A stretch of 64,000 nt of DNA from Pseudomonas neuropathica (GTDB taxonomy: Bacteria; Pseudomonadota; Gammaproteobacteria; Pseudomonadales; Pseudomonadaceae), in NCBI RefSeq assembly GCF_015461835.1, contig NZ_JACOPX010000007.1:300403-364402 (forward strand). The letters are read 5' to 3'. The notes beneath the pieces are model-generated. The model saw only the letters and a list, made by a program, of their open reading frames with translations. It had not been told where the DNA came from and did not search any database. This document shows positions 36,239-47,500 of the stretch, one piece after another (the first letter of the stretch is position 1; every line of letters starts with the position of its first letter). Both the position numbers and the translations under genes were made by a program.

Positions 36239-36979
36239 GTGACAAAGCTGACACTGCTGTGCCTGCCCTATTCGGGCGCCAGCGCCATGGTCTACAGCCG
36301 CTGGCGGCGCCAACTGCCATCGTGGCTGCACTTGCAACCGGTGGAGCTGCCCGGGCGCGGTGCCCGTTTCGACGAACCCCTGCAAATCGATATGCGTGCG
36401 CTGGCCCGGCAACTGGCCCGCGAGCACAAGGCTGGCTTGCAGGCGCCTTATGCACTGTTCGGGCATAGCCTCGGCGCGCTGCTGGCGTGCGAGATGGCGC
36501 ATGCCTTTCGCGAACTCGGAGTACCGGAACCGGTGGCGTTGTTCGCTTCCGGTACTGCTGCGCCGACGATGCGCAGTGACTACGATCGCGGCTTTGCCGA
36601 TGCGCGCAGCGATGAAGAATTGATCGAGCAGCTGCGCACCTTCCAGGGCACCAGCGAAGAAGTGCTGGCCAACAAAGAACTGATGAGCCTGACCCTGCCG
36701 GTGCTGCGCGCCGACTTCATGATGTGCGGGCGCTTCACGCCGGCGCAGCGTCCCTTGCTCAATTGCCCGGTGCACGTGCTGGGCGGCAAGGAAGACCGCG
36801 CGACCACCGAGCAACTGATCGGCTGGAGCAAGGAAACCCTGGGCAGTTTTTCCGTGGACATGATGACCGGTGGGCATTTCTTCATTCATGAACACGAAGC
36901 CCGGGTCATCCGCACGATCAAGACCCATCTGGAAGTCCATCACCGCCGTCATGCGCAGGCTACGGCACCGGCGTTTTAG
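36239..36979 (+). CDS. pvdG: Type II thioesterase, PvdG-like
   Basis: A 246-residue stand-alone thioesterase that clears wrongly loaded or stalled carrier domains of NRPSs. The N-terminus LLCLPYSGASAMVYSRW, the nucleophile elbow FGHSLGALLACEMAHAF (Ser) and the C-terminal His in GGHFFIHEHE are visible; Asp is probably in LGGKEDRATT. The GTG start has TTGAGG before it. It closely resembles what I know of PvdG of Pseudomonas pyoverdine loci. It is transcribed with the hydroxylase gene 39 bases downstream from an IS-box promoter. Confidence 0.85.
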   Translation: MTKLTLLCLPYSGASAMVYSRWRRQLPSWLHLQPVELPGRGARFDEPLQIDMRALARQLAREHKAGLQAPYALFGHSLGALLACEMAHAFRELGVPEPVALFASGTAAPTMRSDYDRGFADARSDEELIEQLRTFQGTSEEVLANKELMSLTLPVLRADFMMCGRFTPAQRPLLNCPVHVLGGKEDRATTEQLIGWSKETLGSFSVDMMTGGHFFIHEHEARVIRTIKTHLEVHHRRHAQATAPAF

Positions 36980-37018
36980 CGCGCGGTTCACCTATCGAGT
37001 GATTACAGGAGGCCAGTC

Positions 37019-38002
37019 ATGGCTGTTGCTGTGGGATTTTCCGTTCGGCCACTGCTGCCGCAACGGGGGCGCTTGCCGTTGTTGGTGGAAGCGACCGATG
37101 CGGACACTGACCTGTTGGCGGTGTTCGATGAATTGAAAGAACTGGTGGACGAGCATCTGCTGCGCGACGGCGGGGTGCTGTTTCGCGGCTTCCGTCTGAA
37201 CGGTGCCGAACAGTTCCGGCAGTTTGCGGCCAGTTTTGGCCATCCGTTGTTGAACTATGAATTCGGTTCGACGCCGCGCACCAACGTGACGCAGGGCGTG
37301 TACACCTCGACCGAATACCCGGCGCACCAGAGCATTCCGCTGCACAACGAGCAGGCTTATTCCCGCGACTGGCCGATGAAGATCTGGTTCTACAGCATGA
37401 TCGCAGCCAAGTCCGGCGGCGAGACGCCGATTGCCGACAGCCGTGAAGTTTATCGGCGCATTCCGTTGGCGATTCGCGAGCGCTTCGTCAGCAAAGGGCT
37501 GATGTATGTGCGCAACTTCGGCAACGGCTTGGATGTGGCTTGGGAAGACGTGTTCAACACCGACGATCGCGAGGTCGTCGAGGCCTACTGCAAGGCCCAC
37601 GGCATTGTCTGCGAATGGAAGGACGACGGTGAGTTGCGTACTCGCCAGACTTGTCAGGCGGTGGCGGTGCATCCTGTGACCGGCGACAACGTCTGGTTCA
37701 ATCAGGCGCACCTGTTCCATATTTCCAACCTGCAAGCGGAAGTGCGCGAAAGCCTGCTCGATATCGTCGACGAGGAAGATTTGCCGCGTAACGTCTATTA
37801 CGGCGATGGCTCGGCCATTGAAGACGAAGTGCTGGCGCAGATTCGCGCGGTGCTCGATGAGTGCGCGATCAGCTTTCCCTGGCAGGAGGGCGATGTGCTG
37901 ATGCTCGACAACATGCTCTCGGCGCACGCGCGTTCGCCTTTCGAGGGGCCGCGCAAAGTGATTGTCGCCATGGCGGAAGGGCATTCACAGGGTCCGCTCT
38001 GA
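37019..38002 (+). CDS. SyrP/TauD-like Fe(II)/2-oxoglutarate aspartyl beta-hydroxylase
   Basis: A non-haem iron dioxygenase of 327 residues. The iron ligands are His-X-Glu in PLHNEQAYSRDW and a distal His in DNMLSAHARSPF, with Arg nearby for 2-oxoglutarate. The SyrP family uses Glu in this position. SyrP hydroxylates aspartate held on an NRPS carrier; here NRPS module 2 has an aspartate code, so 3-hydroxy-Asp, an iron-binding residue of many pyoverdines, is expected. AGGAGG precedes the start. It is followed by a strong terminator hairpin. Confidence 0.85.
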   Translation: MAVAVGFSVRPLLPQRGRLPLLVEATDADTDLLAVFDELKELVDEHLLRDGGVLFRGFRLNGAEQFRQFAASFGHPLLNYEFGSTPRTNVTQGVYTSTEYPAHQSIPLHNEQAYSRDWPMKIWFYSMIAAKSGGETPIADSREVYRRIPLAIRERFVSKGLMYVRNFGNGLDVAWEDVFNTDDREVVEAYCKAHGIVCEWKDDGELRTRQTCQAVAVHPVTGDNVWFNQAHLFHISNLQAEVRESLLDIVDEEDLPRNVYYGDGSAIEDEVLAQIRAVLDECAISFPWQEGDVLMLDNMLSAHARSPFEGPRKVIVAMAEGHSQGPL

Positions 38003-38029
38003 GCCATCCCCACACTTGGTGGTAAAGCA

Positions 38030-38062
38030 GCCGAAGCCGGTCTCGTACCGGCTTCGGCCTTT
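38030..38062 (+). terminator. Terminator after the hydroxylase gene
   Basis: A perfect 11-bp stem GCCGAAGCCGG / CCGGCTTCGGC with a 7-base loop and CTTT after it. It separates the thioesterase-hydroxylase transcript from the NRPS transcript. Confidence 0.8.
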
Positions 38063-38099
38063 GTGTGCCTAGCGTCGAGCCGCTGTTGCGCCAGCGCGC

Positions 38100-38123
38100 T
38101 AAATCATCGCGTTTGTCATTCGT
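38100..38123 (+). promoter_or_regulatory. PvdS-type iron-starvation promoter (IS box) for the NRPS genes
   Basis: TAAAT-N16-CGT, a perfect match to the PvdS consensus, 58 bases before the ATG of the first NRPS. Confidence 0.85.
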
Positions 38124-38180
38124 TCTTGTTGATACGACCGGGTCTCCTGGTCACGCCGCCGATCAGCAAGGACCCCATGC

Positions 38181-41100
38181 ATGAATGCCGCAGACGCCCA
38201 GAAACTAGCCCGTCGTTTTATCGAACTGCCACAGGACAAACGCCGTTTGTTCCTCGCCGGCATGGCCCGTGAGGGCATCGATTTTGCGCAGCTTCCCATG
38301 ACTGCCTGTGACGGAATCGCCGCGCGAGACGGGCTTTCGTACGCCCAGCAGCGGATGTGGTTTCTTTGGCAACTGGACCCGCACAGTGCTGCCTACAACT
38401 TGCCGATGGCGGTGCGCCTGACGGGCGATCTGCAAGCACAGGCGCTGGAGCAGGCGTTCGGTCTGCTGGCGGCGCGGCACGAGTGCTTGCGCACCACCTT
38501 CGGTCAGGAAGGTGAGCGCGCGTTTCAGCGCGTCGCCGAACCGCAGCCGTTGAAACTGCCGATCACCGATCTCAGCGCATTGCCCGAGGCCCAGCGCTGG
38601 CCGCTGGTGCAACAGCACATGAGGGCTGAGGCCGCTCAGGCCTTCGATCTCGAGAACGGTCCGCTGCTCAGCCTGCGCCTGTTGCGTCTGGCCGAGCAGG
38701 AGCATGTGTTGCTGCTGACCTTGCACCACATCATCGCTGATGGCTGGTCGATGAACATTCTCATCGATGAATTCATGCGCACTTACGATGCTCTGGTGGC
38801 GGGGCGCGAGCCGTCGTTGCCGGCACTCACCGTGCACTACCGCGATTACGCCCTGTGGCAACGCAGTTGGCTGGAGGCCGGAGAGCGCGAGCGTCAGCTG
38901 GATTACTGGCGTGCACAATTGGGCGACGAGCATCCGCTGCTTGAGCTGCCGACCGATCGTGCCTATCCGGCGCAATCCAGCCATCAGGGCGCGCGTCTGG
39001 AAACGGTGATCGACGCAGCGCTGCGCCAAGAGCTGAAAAGCCTCGCGCAGCGTCAGGGCGTGACGCTGTTCGTGGTGCTGTTGGCGGCGTTCAAAACGCT
39101 GTTGCATCGCTACAGCGGCCAGACCGACATCCGCGTCGGCGGGTTGATTGCCAACCGCACGCGCAGCGAAACCGAAGGGCTGATCGGCTTCTTCGTCAAC
39201 ACGCAGATCCTGCGCAGTGAAGTCACCGCACAAACCCGTTTTGCCGATCTGTTGCAGAACCTGCGTCAGGCCGCGCTCGGTGCTCAGGTTCATCAGGATC
39301 TGCCGTTCGATGCCTTGATCGAAGCCTTGCAACCGGCGCGCAGCCAAAGCCACAACCCGCTGTTTCAGGTGATGTTCAACCACCAGCCGCTGGTGACCGA
39401 CTTGCACGATGTGCAACTGGAGTCCGGTTTGCAGGTGGGCTATTTGACTGAGGAGCAATTGGCCGGCAGCGGTCGCCAACATGCCGCCACCAGCGACCTG
39501 ATGCTCGACACCCGTGAGGAGGGCGAGCAGTTGTTCGCGGCCTTCACCTACGCCACCGATATTTTTGATGCCGCGACCATCGCCGCGATGGCCGGGCATT
39601 GGCGCAACATCCTCGCGTCCGTGTGTCGCGATCCGCAGCAAGTCGTCGGCGAAGTCGAACTGCTGGCGGAGGCGGAACGTGCACAACTGATTCAGGCCAC
39701 CGCAGCAGAACCTGAGTTCGCCAGCGTGCAGAGCCTGTTCGAAGCGCAAGTAGCGCGCACGCCACAGGCATCGGCAGTGATTCTGGCGAGCGAACCGTCG
39801 CCGGCACTCAGCTATGCCGAGTTGAACACCCGCAGTAATCGTCTGGCCCATCAGTTGCGCGCTCGCGGTGTCGGCCCTGACGTGCTGGTCGGCGTGGCGC
39901 TGGGGCGCTCGCTGGAACTGGCGGTGGCATTGCTGGCGGTGCTCAAGGCCGGCGGCGCCTACGTGCCGCTGGATCCGCAAACCCCGGCCGAACGTTTGCG
40001 CCATGTGCTTGATGACAGTGGCTTGAAACTGTTGCTGACCGATCGCGAAAGCCTCGCCAGCCTGCCGGATCTGGATGACGTCGATTGCCTGTGCCTGGAG
40101 CAACTGGCCGACACTGATCAGGCCGACAATCTGCCGGTGACAGTCGCCGCACAAAACCTCGCCTATGTGATTTACACCTCCGGTTCCACCGGGCGGCCGA
40201 AAGGCGTCGCGGTCAGCCACGGCGCGCTGAGCGAGTTTATCGCCCGTGCCATTGATTACAGCGATCTGCGCGAAGGCGATCGCGTTCTGCAGTTCGCCAC
40301 CAGCAGCTTCGACGGCTTTGTCGAGCAGTTTTTCCCGCCGCTGTGTCACGGCGCCGCAGTCGTCCTGCGCGATGCGCGGTTGTGGGACAGCGCGGCGTTG
40401 CATCAAGTGATTGTCGATCACGGCATCACCCTGGCCGACTTGCCGGCCGCTTATTGGTATTGGCTGGTGCAGGAATATGCCGCTCATCCACCGAGCGGCT
40501 TCGGTGCGCTGCGGCAGATTCACGTCGGTGGCGAGGCGATGGCGGTGGACGGTTTGCGCCTGTGGCAACAGGCCGGTTTGGGCCATGTGCGCTTGCTCAA
40601 TACCTACGGGCCGACCGAAGCCACGGTGGTGTCGAGCATTCACGACTGCACGGCGCTGACGGCGGACGCCGTGTCGTGGCGCGGAATCCCGATCGGCCAC
40701 GGTCTCGATGCGCGCCGTTTATACGTGCTGGACGATGATTTGAACTTGCTGCCGCAAGGCGCGGTGGGCGAGTTGTACATCGGTGGTCCGGGCCTGGCGC
40801 GGGGTTATCACCGTCAGCCGATGCTCAGCGCCGAGCGTTTTATCGCCGACCCGTTTGCCGATGGCCAGCGCCTGTACCGCACTGGCGACCGCGCGCGGCT
40901 GCGTGCTGATGGCGCGGTGGAGTACATCGGCCGGGTCGATCATCAAGTGAAGATTCGCGGTTTCCGCATCGAGCTTGGCGAAATCGAATCGCGCCTGCAG
41001 CAATGCCCTGGCGTTCGCGAAGCCGTGGTGCTGGCGGTGCCGCTCAGCGGCGGCCAGCAACTGGTGGCCTACGTAGTCGCCGATCAGGCCACGCTCGAAA

Positions 41101-41582
41101 ACGCCGCGACGCAAGCGGCGTTCCGTCAGCAAATTCGCGCTGCCCTGCAAGCCCATTTGCCGGACTACATGGTGCCGGGCCACTTGCTGTTGCTGGCGAA
41201 CCTGCCGCTGACACCCAGCGGCAAACTCGATCGCAAGGCCTTGCCGGCACCGGATCCGAGTCAACTGCAAGGCGACTATCGCCCGCCGCAAACAGTCACC
41301 GAACAACAATTGGCGCAGATCTGGGCAGAGGTCCTGCAAGTGGCACGGGTCGGTCTGGATGATCACTTCTTTGAACTGGGCGGCCATTCGTTGCTGGCGG
41401 CGCAGGTGATCGCGCGCATCAACACTCAATTGGGCGTGGTGCTGCCACTGCGCAGCCTGTTCGAGAAACCGCTGCTGACCGATCTGGCCGCCGTGCTGGC
41501 GCAACTGGCTGACGGCGCAACGAACGACGACTGGTCCGACATGGATCAGTTCATGAATGCTTTGGAAGGAGAAGAAGTATGA
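38181..41582 (+). CDS. NRPS 1 (C-A-T), pyoverdine side-chain type, predicted Lys
   Basis: A one-module peptide synthetase of 1133 residues. The condensation domain (~40-470) has HHIIADG at 182 and an LCL-like start (LSYAQQRMWFLWQLDPHS). The adenylation domain (~500-1000) has YTSGSTGRPKG at 665. Its specificity code, read by alignment with GrsA, is DGEDHGTVVK. Acidic pocket residues Glu239 and Asp278 fit a basic residue, and I recall this code for Lys in pyoverdine synthetases. The carrier Ser is 1070 in GGHSLL. An L-accepting C domain at the start fits receipt of a chain ending in L-Dab from PvdL. It overlaps NRPS 2 (ATGA). Confidence 0.92.
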   Translation: MNAADAQKLARRFIELPQDKRRLFLAGMAREGIDFAQLPMTACDGIAARDGLSYAQQRMWFLWQLDPHSAAYNLPMAVRLTGDLQAQALEQAFGLLAARHECLRTTFGQEGERAFQRVAEPQPLKLPITDLSALPEAQRWPLVQQHMRAEAAQAFDLENGPLLSLRLLRLAEQEHVLLLTLHHIIADGWSMNILIDEFMRTYDALVAGREPSLPALTVHYRDYALWQRSWLEAGERERQLDYWRAQLGDEHPLLELPTDRAYPAQSSHQGARLETVIDAALRQELKSLAQRQGVTLFVVLLAAFKTLLHRYSGQTDIRVGGLIANRTRSETEGLIGFFVNTQILRSEVTAQTRFADLLQNLRQAALGAQVHQDLPFDALIEALQPARSQSHNPLFQVMFNHQPLVTDLHDVQLESGLQVGYLTEEQLAGSGRQHAATSDLMLDTREEGEQLFAAFTYATDIFDAATIAAMAGHWRNILASVCRDPQQVVGEVELLAEAERAQLIQATAAEPEFASVQSLFEAQVARTPQASAVILASEPSPALSYAELNTRSNRLAHQLRARGVGPDVLVGVALGRSLELAVALLAVLKAGGAYVPLDPQTPAERLRHVLDDSGLKLLLTDRESLASLPDLDDVDCLCLEQLADTDQADNLPVTVAAQNLAYVIYTSGSTGRPKGVAVSHGALSEFIARAIDYSDLREGDRVLQFATSSFDGFVEQFFPPLCHGAAVVLRDARLWDSAALHQVIVDHGITLADLPAAYWYWLVQEYAAHPPSGFGALRQIHVGGEAMAVDGLRLWQQAGLGHVRLLNTYGPTEATVVSSIHDCTALTADAVSWRGIPIGHGLDARRLYVLDDDLNLLPQGAVGELYIGGPGLARGYHRQPMLSAERFIADPFADGQRLYRTGDRARLRADGAVEYIGRVDHQVKIRGFRIELGEIESRLQQCPGVREAVVLAVPLSGGQQLVAYVVADQATLENAATQAAFRQQIRAALQAHLPDYMVPGHLLLLANLPLTPSGKLDRKALPAPDPSQLQGDYRPPQTVTEQQLAQIWAEVLQVARVGLDDHFFELGGHSLLAAQVIARINTQLGVVLPLRSLFEKPLLTDLAAVLAQLADGATNDDWSDMDQFMNALEGEEV

Positions 41583-44500
41583 GCGGCACCATGGCGGAAC
41601 GTATCGCGAAGAGGTTCGTCGGCTTGCCGCTGGAACAGCGTCGGCTGTTTCTGGCCAAGCTGCGCGAAGATGGCAAGGACTTCAGCCTGTTGCCGCTGCC
41701 GGTCAGTCGTCACGATGTCGCACCGATTCCGTTGTCGTTCGCTCAGCAGCGCCTGCTGTTTCTCTGGCAACTCGAACCGCAAAGCGCTGCCTACAACATG
41801 GCCGCCGGCCTGCGCCTGAGCGGGCGTCTGGACGAAGTGGCACTGCAGCGTTCGTTCGATCATCTGGTGGCGCGCCATGAAGTCCTGCGCACGGTGTTCC
41901 AGACTGACGGTGATCAGCCGCATCAGGTGATCCTTGCACAGCAACCGCTGGTCGTGGAGCGCATCGACCTGACGGACTTGCCGACAGCAGAACGCGAGCA
42001 AGCGTTGGCGCAACAGGTGCAGGCCGTCACCGCACGACCATTCGATTTGCGCCACGGGCCGCTGCTGCGCGCGAGTTTGTTTGCCTTGGCCGACGAGGAA
42101 TTCGTGCTGGTGGTGAGCATGCACCACATCGTCTCTGACGGCTGGTCGATGGACGTGATGGTCAAGGAATTCGTCCAGTGCTATCAGGCCTTCAGCCTCG
42201 AACGCGAACCGCAATTGCCGGCGCTGGCGCTGCAATACGCTGACTACGCGATCTGGCAACGGCGCTGGCTGGAAGCCGGTGAGGGCGAGCGTCAACTCGA
42301 TTACTGGCGTCAGCAATTGGGTGAAGAGCATCCGCTGCTGGAAGTGGCACCGGACTTTGCCCGGCCACTGACGCAAAGCTTCGAAGGTCAGACGCTGAGT
42401 TTTGATTTCGGTGCGCCGCTGTCCCTGCAGCTCAATGCCTTTGCCCGCAGTCAGGGCATCAGCCTGTTCATGCTGGTGCTGGCCGGGTTCTCGTTGTTTC
42501 TGTCGCGGCAGGCCGGGCAGCGCGACATTCGCGTCGGCGTGCCAAATGCTAACCGTGGTCGTGCTGAAGTCGAAGGGCTGATCGGCTTTTTCGTCAACAC
42601 CCAAGTGCTGCGTTGCGAGGTGGATGAGCGCGGCAGTTTCGAGGATTTGCTGGCGCGGGTGCGCGAAGCCGCATTCGGCGCGCAGGCGCATCAGGAGTTG
42701 CCGTTCGAGCAACTGGTGGACGAGTTGGTGGCTGAACGCACCCTCGGCCACAACCCGCTGTTCCAGGCCAAGTTCAACCAGAACGTCGGTATGCAGAAAC
42801 AGCGCGCGATGGCTCTGCCAGGGCTGACGGTTGCCGAATATCCGCTGGACAAGGACGGCACCCACTTCGATCTGGCGCTGGACATTACCGATGACGGCAC
42901 GCTGATTCACGGCCAGATGACTTATGCCAGCGATCTCTATCGCCCGGAAACCGTCGAAGCTTTCGTACCGGCGTTGCTCGGTTTGTTCAGCGCGTTGCTG
43001 GAAGCACCGCAAGCGCCACTTCACAGCATCGCCACGCTCGCGCCGGCCACGCTGAACGCACCTGCAAATCCGGCGTTGCTGGTGTTGCAGCACTGGGATC
43101 GTGAAGTCGCGCGCCAGCCCGAAGCACTGGCCGCGCGCGACCTGAATCAGGCCTTGAGTTTTCAGGCGCTGGATCAGGCGGCCAATCGACTGGCCCATCA
43201 TTTGCGCGCCCAAGGCGTGCGCGACGGCCAGCCGGTGGCAGTGCTGATGGAGCGTTCGCTGGACTGGCTGACCTGTGTGCTGGCGATCTTCAAGGCCGGC
43301 GCGGTGTACATGCCGCTCGACGTCAAGGCGCCGGACGCACGTTTGCAGCAGATGCTCGGCGCTGCGAAAGCACGGCTGCTGTTGTGCGCCGAAGACGATG
43401 CGCGTGTCTGCGCGCTGGCGGTCGATGGCTGTCAGGGCATCGCCTTTGCAGCGTTGCAGTGGCAGTCAATGCCGGACACGTGCCCAGCCGTGACGCTGTG
43501 CGCGCAATCACCGGCGTACGTGATTCACACCTCCGGTTCCACCGGGCAACCGAAAGGCGTACTGGTCAGCCACGGTGCGCTGGGCAGTTATGTGCGCGGT
43601 GTGCTGGAGCGGATGGCGCCGACGGCGGACAGCAGCATGGCGCTGGTCTCGACCATTGCTGCGGATCTGGGTTTTACCGTGCTGTTCGGGGCGCTGTGTT
43701 CCGGGCGCTTGTTGCATGTCTTGCCGGAAGAATTGGGCTTCGATCCGGACCGCTTTGCCGAGTACATGGCCGCGCATCAAGTGGGCATGCTGAAAATCGT
43801 TCCCGGCCATCTGGCCGCGTTGTTGCAGGCCGCGCGGGCTCCCGACGTGCTGCCGGAACACGCGTTGATTGTCGGCGGTGAAGCGTGCTCGCTGGCGCTG
43901 GTCGAGCGCGTGCGCCAGCTCAAACCGGGCTGCCGCCTCATCAACCACTACGGGCCGAGCGAAACCACGGTGGGCGTACTGGCCCATGAAGTCGGTGATC
44001 TGACCCTGACGCGCAGCGTACCGGTCGGTAGCGCGCTGGCCGGCGCTCACGTTTACGTGCTCGACGATGTGCTGAATAACGTCGCCGATCAGGTGGCTGG
44101 CGAGTTGTATATCGGTGGTGACAGCGTGGCGCTGGGCTACCTGAATCAGCCGGGGCTGACGGCCGAGCGCTTCCTGCCCGATCCGTTTGGCGCGCCGGGT
44201 GCGCGGGTGTATCGCAGTGGTGACCGGGTACGCCGCAATCGTCAGCAAACGGTGGAGTTCATCGGCCGCGCCGACGATCAGGTCAAGGTGCGCGGTTATC
44301 GCGTGGAGCCGGCGGAAGTCGCGCGGGTGTTGCTGGGCCTCGACGGCATCAGTGAAGCGGCGGTGCTGGCGCTTTCACTGGATGACGACCCGACGCGTCT
44401 GCAACTGGTCGCGTGGTGTGTGCCGGCGGCGGGGCGGACCTTGCAAGCGCAGGCGCTGCGCGAGCAATTGCAGGCGTGCCTGCCGGATTACATGGTGCCG

Positions 44501-47500
44501 GCGCAGATTGTGCTATTGGAAACATTGCCACTGACGGCCAACGGCAAGCTCGACAAACGTGCCTTGCCGGTGCCGGGCGTGGTCACTCAGCACTTCGTCG
44601 CGCCAGTGGGTGAAGTCGAAGAAAAACTCGCGGCGATCTGGGCCGATGTGCTCAAGCTTGAACGCGTGGGCAGCAGCGACAACTTCTTCGAACTGGGCGG
44701 TGACTCGATCCTCAGCCTGCAGATCATTGCCCGGGCCAAACGCCAGGGCATCAAGCTGAGCCCCAAGCAACTGTTCGAAAAACAGACCATCGGCCAACTG
44801 GCAGCGGTGGCCAAGTTGATCGAAGCCAAAGCCGTCGCGGCTGCGGCACCTGCCGCTCGCGGACCGTTGCCGTTGTTGCCGATTCAGGCACGTTTCTTCG
44901 CAACCCCGATTGCCCAGCGTCAGCACTGGAACCAGTCGGTGATGTTGCAGCCGACCACACCGCTCGACGCCGCGCATCTGCGCACAGCGCTGGCCGCGCT
45001 GATCGAACAGCACGACGCATTGGCGCTGAGCTTCCAGGCGTCCGCCGACGTGTGGCAGGCAATGCCGCAGCCCCAGCGTGATCCGCAGCTGTTGTGGGTG
45101 CGTGAGCTGGACAGCCTGGACGCTTTGCCGGCACTCGCCGACGACGCCCAGCGCAGTCTGAATCTGCACCAAGGGCACTTGGTGCGGGCGGTGTTGGTGA
45201 ATCTGCCGAATGCTGAGCAACGCCTGTTGCTGGTTATCCATCACCTGGTGGTCGACGGTGTGTCGTGGCGCATTCTGCTGGAAGATCTGCAGCACGCTTA
45301 CACTGCGCTGGCGGCGGGCACGCCGCTGGTCTTGCCGGGCAAAAGCAGCTCGCTGCACAGCTGGGCCGAGCATTTGCACCGTTACGGGCAAAGCGCAGCG
45401 CTGGCCGCTGAGAGCGCCTACTGGCGGCAAACCCTGGCGGCGGGCGACGCGCAACTGCCACGGGATTTCCCGCAGGACACCCAGACCCGCGCACAAGCGG
45501 CCCGGGCCAGCACGCGCTTGAGTCAGGCGCTGACCCATAAGCTGCTGAAAGTGGCGCCAGCGGCGTATCGCACGCAGATCAACGACCTGTTGCTGACGGC
45601 GCTGGCGCGGGTGTTGTGTGACTGGAACGAACAGCCTTCGGTACTGATTCAGCTCGAAGGTCATGGTCGCGAAGATCTGTTCGACGACATCGACCTGAGC
45701 CGCACCGTGGGCTGGTTCAGCAGCCTGTTCCCGGTGCGCCTGACCCCTGAATCGACGCCGGGTGCGTCGCTGTGCGCGATCAAGGAACAACTGCGGGCGG
45801 TGCCGGGCAAAGGCATCGGATTTGGTGTGCTGCGTTATCTGAGCCAATCCGCCGAGTTGCAAGGATTGCCGCAGCCGTGCGTGACCTTCAACTACCTCGG
45901 CCAGTTCGACGGCGCGTTCAACGCCGACGCGGGTGCGCTGTTCGTGCCGAGCGGCGAAAGCACCGGCGCCAATCAGGACGCGGCCGCGCCGCTGGGTAAC
46001 TGGCTGAGTGTTGACGGTCAGGTCTACGGCGGTGAGCTGGAATTGACCTGGACCTTCGGCAGCGGCATGTATCGCGCAGAAACCGTCGAGGCGCTGGCCG
46101 AAGCCTATCGTCGCGAGCTTGAGCGTTTGATCGAACATTGCTGCGACAGTGGCGAGGTGGCTGTGACGCCGTCGGACTTCAGTCTGGCAACGCTGACCCA
46201 GGCACAGCTCTCGGCGCTGCCGATCCCGGCCCGCGACATCGTCGACCTCTATCCGCTGTCGCCGATGCAGCAGGGCATTCTGTTCCACAGCGTCAACGAT
46301 CCGGACAGTCCGGCGTACACCAATCAATTGCGCGTCGATGTGCAACAACTCGACGCCGAGCGCTTCCGTCTAGCGTGGCAGCAAACCGTTGATGCCCACG
46401 AGATCCTGCGCACGGCATTTGTCTGGCCACAAGACGCTGCCGCCGCAGTACAAGTGGTGCGTCAGAGTGCGCAGATGCCATGGCGCGTGCAGGACTGGCG
46501 TGATCGTGCTGACCTCGGCGCGGCGCTGGAGCAACTGGCCGGCGAGGACTTGGCCAACGGTTTCGACCTGACCGGCGCGCCGCTGTTGCGGGTGACGCTG
46601 GTGCGCACCGACGAGGCCACGCATCACCTGATCTACACCTGCCATCACATCCTCATGGACGGCTGGAGCACCTCGCAGTTGTTCGGCGAAGTGCTGCAGC
46701 GGTATGCCGGCATGACCCCGGTGGCCGGGCAGGGGCGTTATCGCGATTACATCGAATGGCTGGGTCAGCGCGATCAGCAGGCCAGCCGTGATTTCTGGAC
46801 GAAGGCTCTCGCGGATCTTGACGAACCGACGCGTCTGGCCAGTGCCTTGTCGGGCGGGCAGCACGCGGCCAGCGGTTACGCCGATCACGAGCATGTATTC
46901 AGCGAAACCTTGACGGCGGACTTGAACCGCTTCGCCCGCGAGCAGAAAGTCACCCTCAACACCTTGGTGCAAGCGGCGTGGCTGGTGCTGTTGCAGCGTT
47001 ATACCGGGCAGGACCATGTGGCATTCGGCGCCACGGTTGCCGGGCGTCCGACGGATTTGCCGGGTGTCGAGCAGCAGATCGGTCTGTTCATCAACACCTT
47101 GCCGGTGGTCGCGGCGCCGTCCGCCGAGATCGCCGTCAGCCAGTGGCTGCAACAGGTGCAGGACGTCAATCTGGCCCTGCGCGAACACGAGCACACGCCG
47201 CTCTACGACATTCAGCGTAGGGCCGGTGCCGGTAACGGCGCGTTGTTCGACAGCATTCTGGTGTTCGAAAACTATCCGATGGCCGAAGCGCTGCAACAGG
47301 GCCCGGCCACCGGTCTGACGTTCTCGGCGATTCGTCGTCAGGAACAGACCAACTACCCGTTGACGCTGGTGGCGGTCACCGGGCGTGAACTGAGCCTGGG
47401 GCTCAGTTACGACCGGGCCAGTTTCGATGCAGCCGCAATCAGCGGTTTGAGCGCGCAACTGGAGAGCCTGCTGACGCAGTTCCTCGCCGATGCCTCACAA

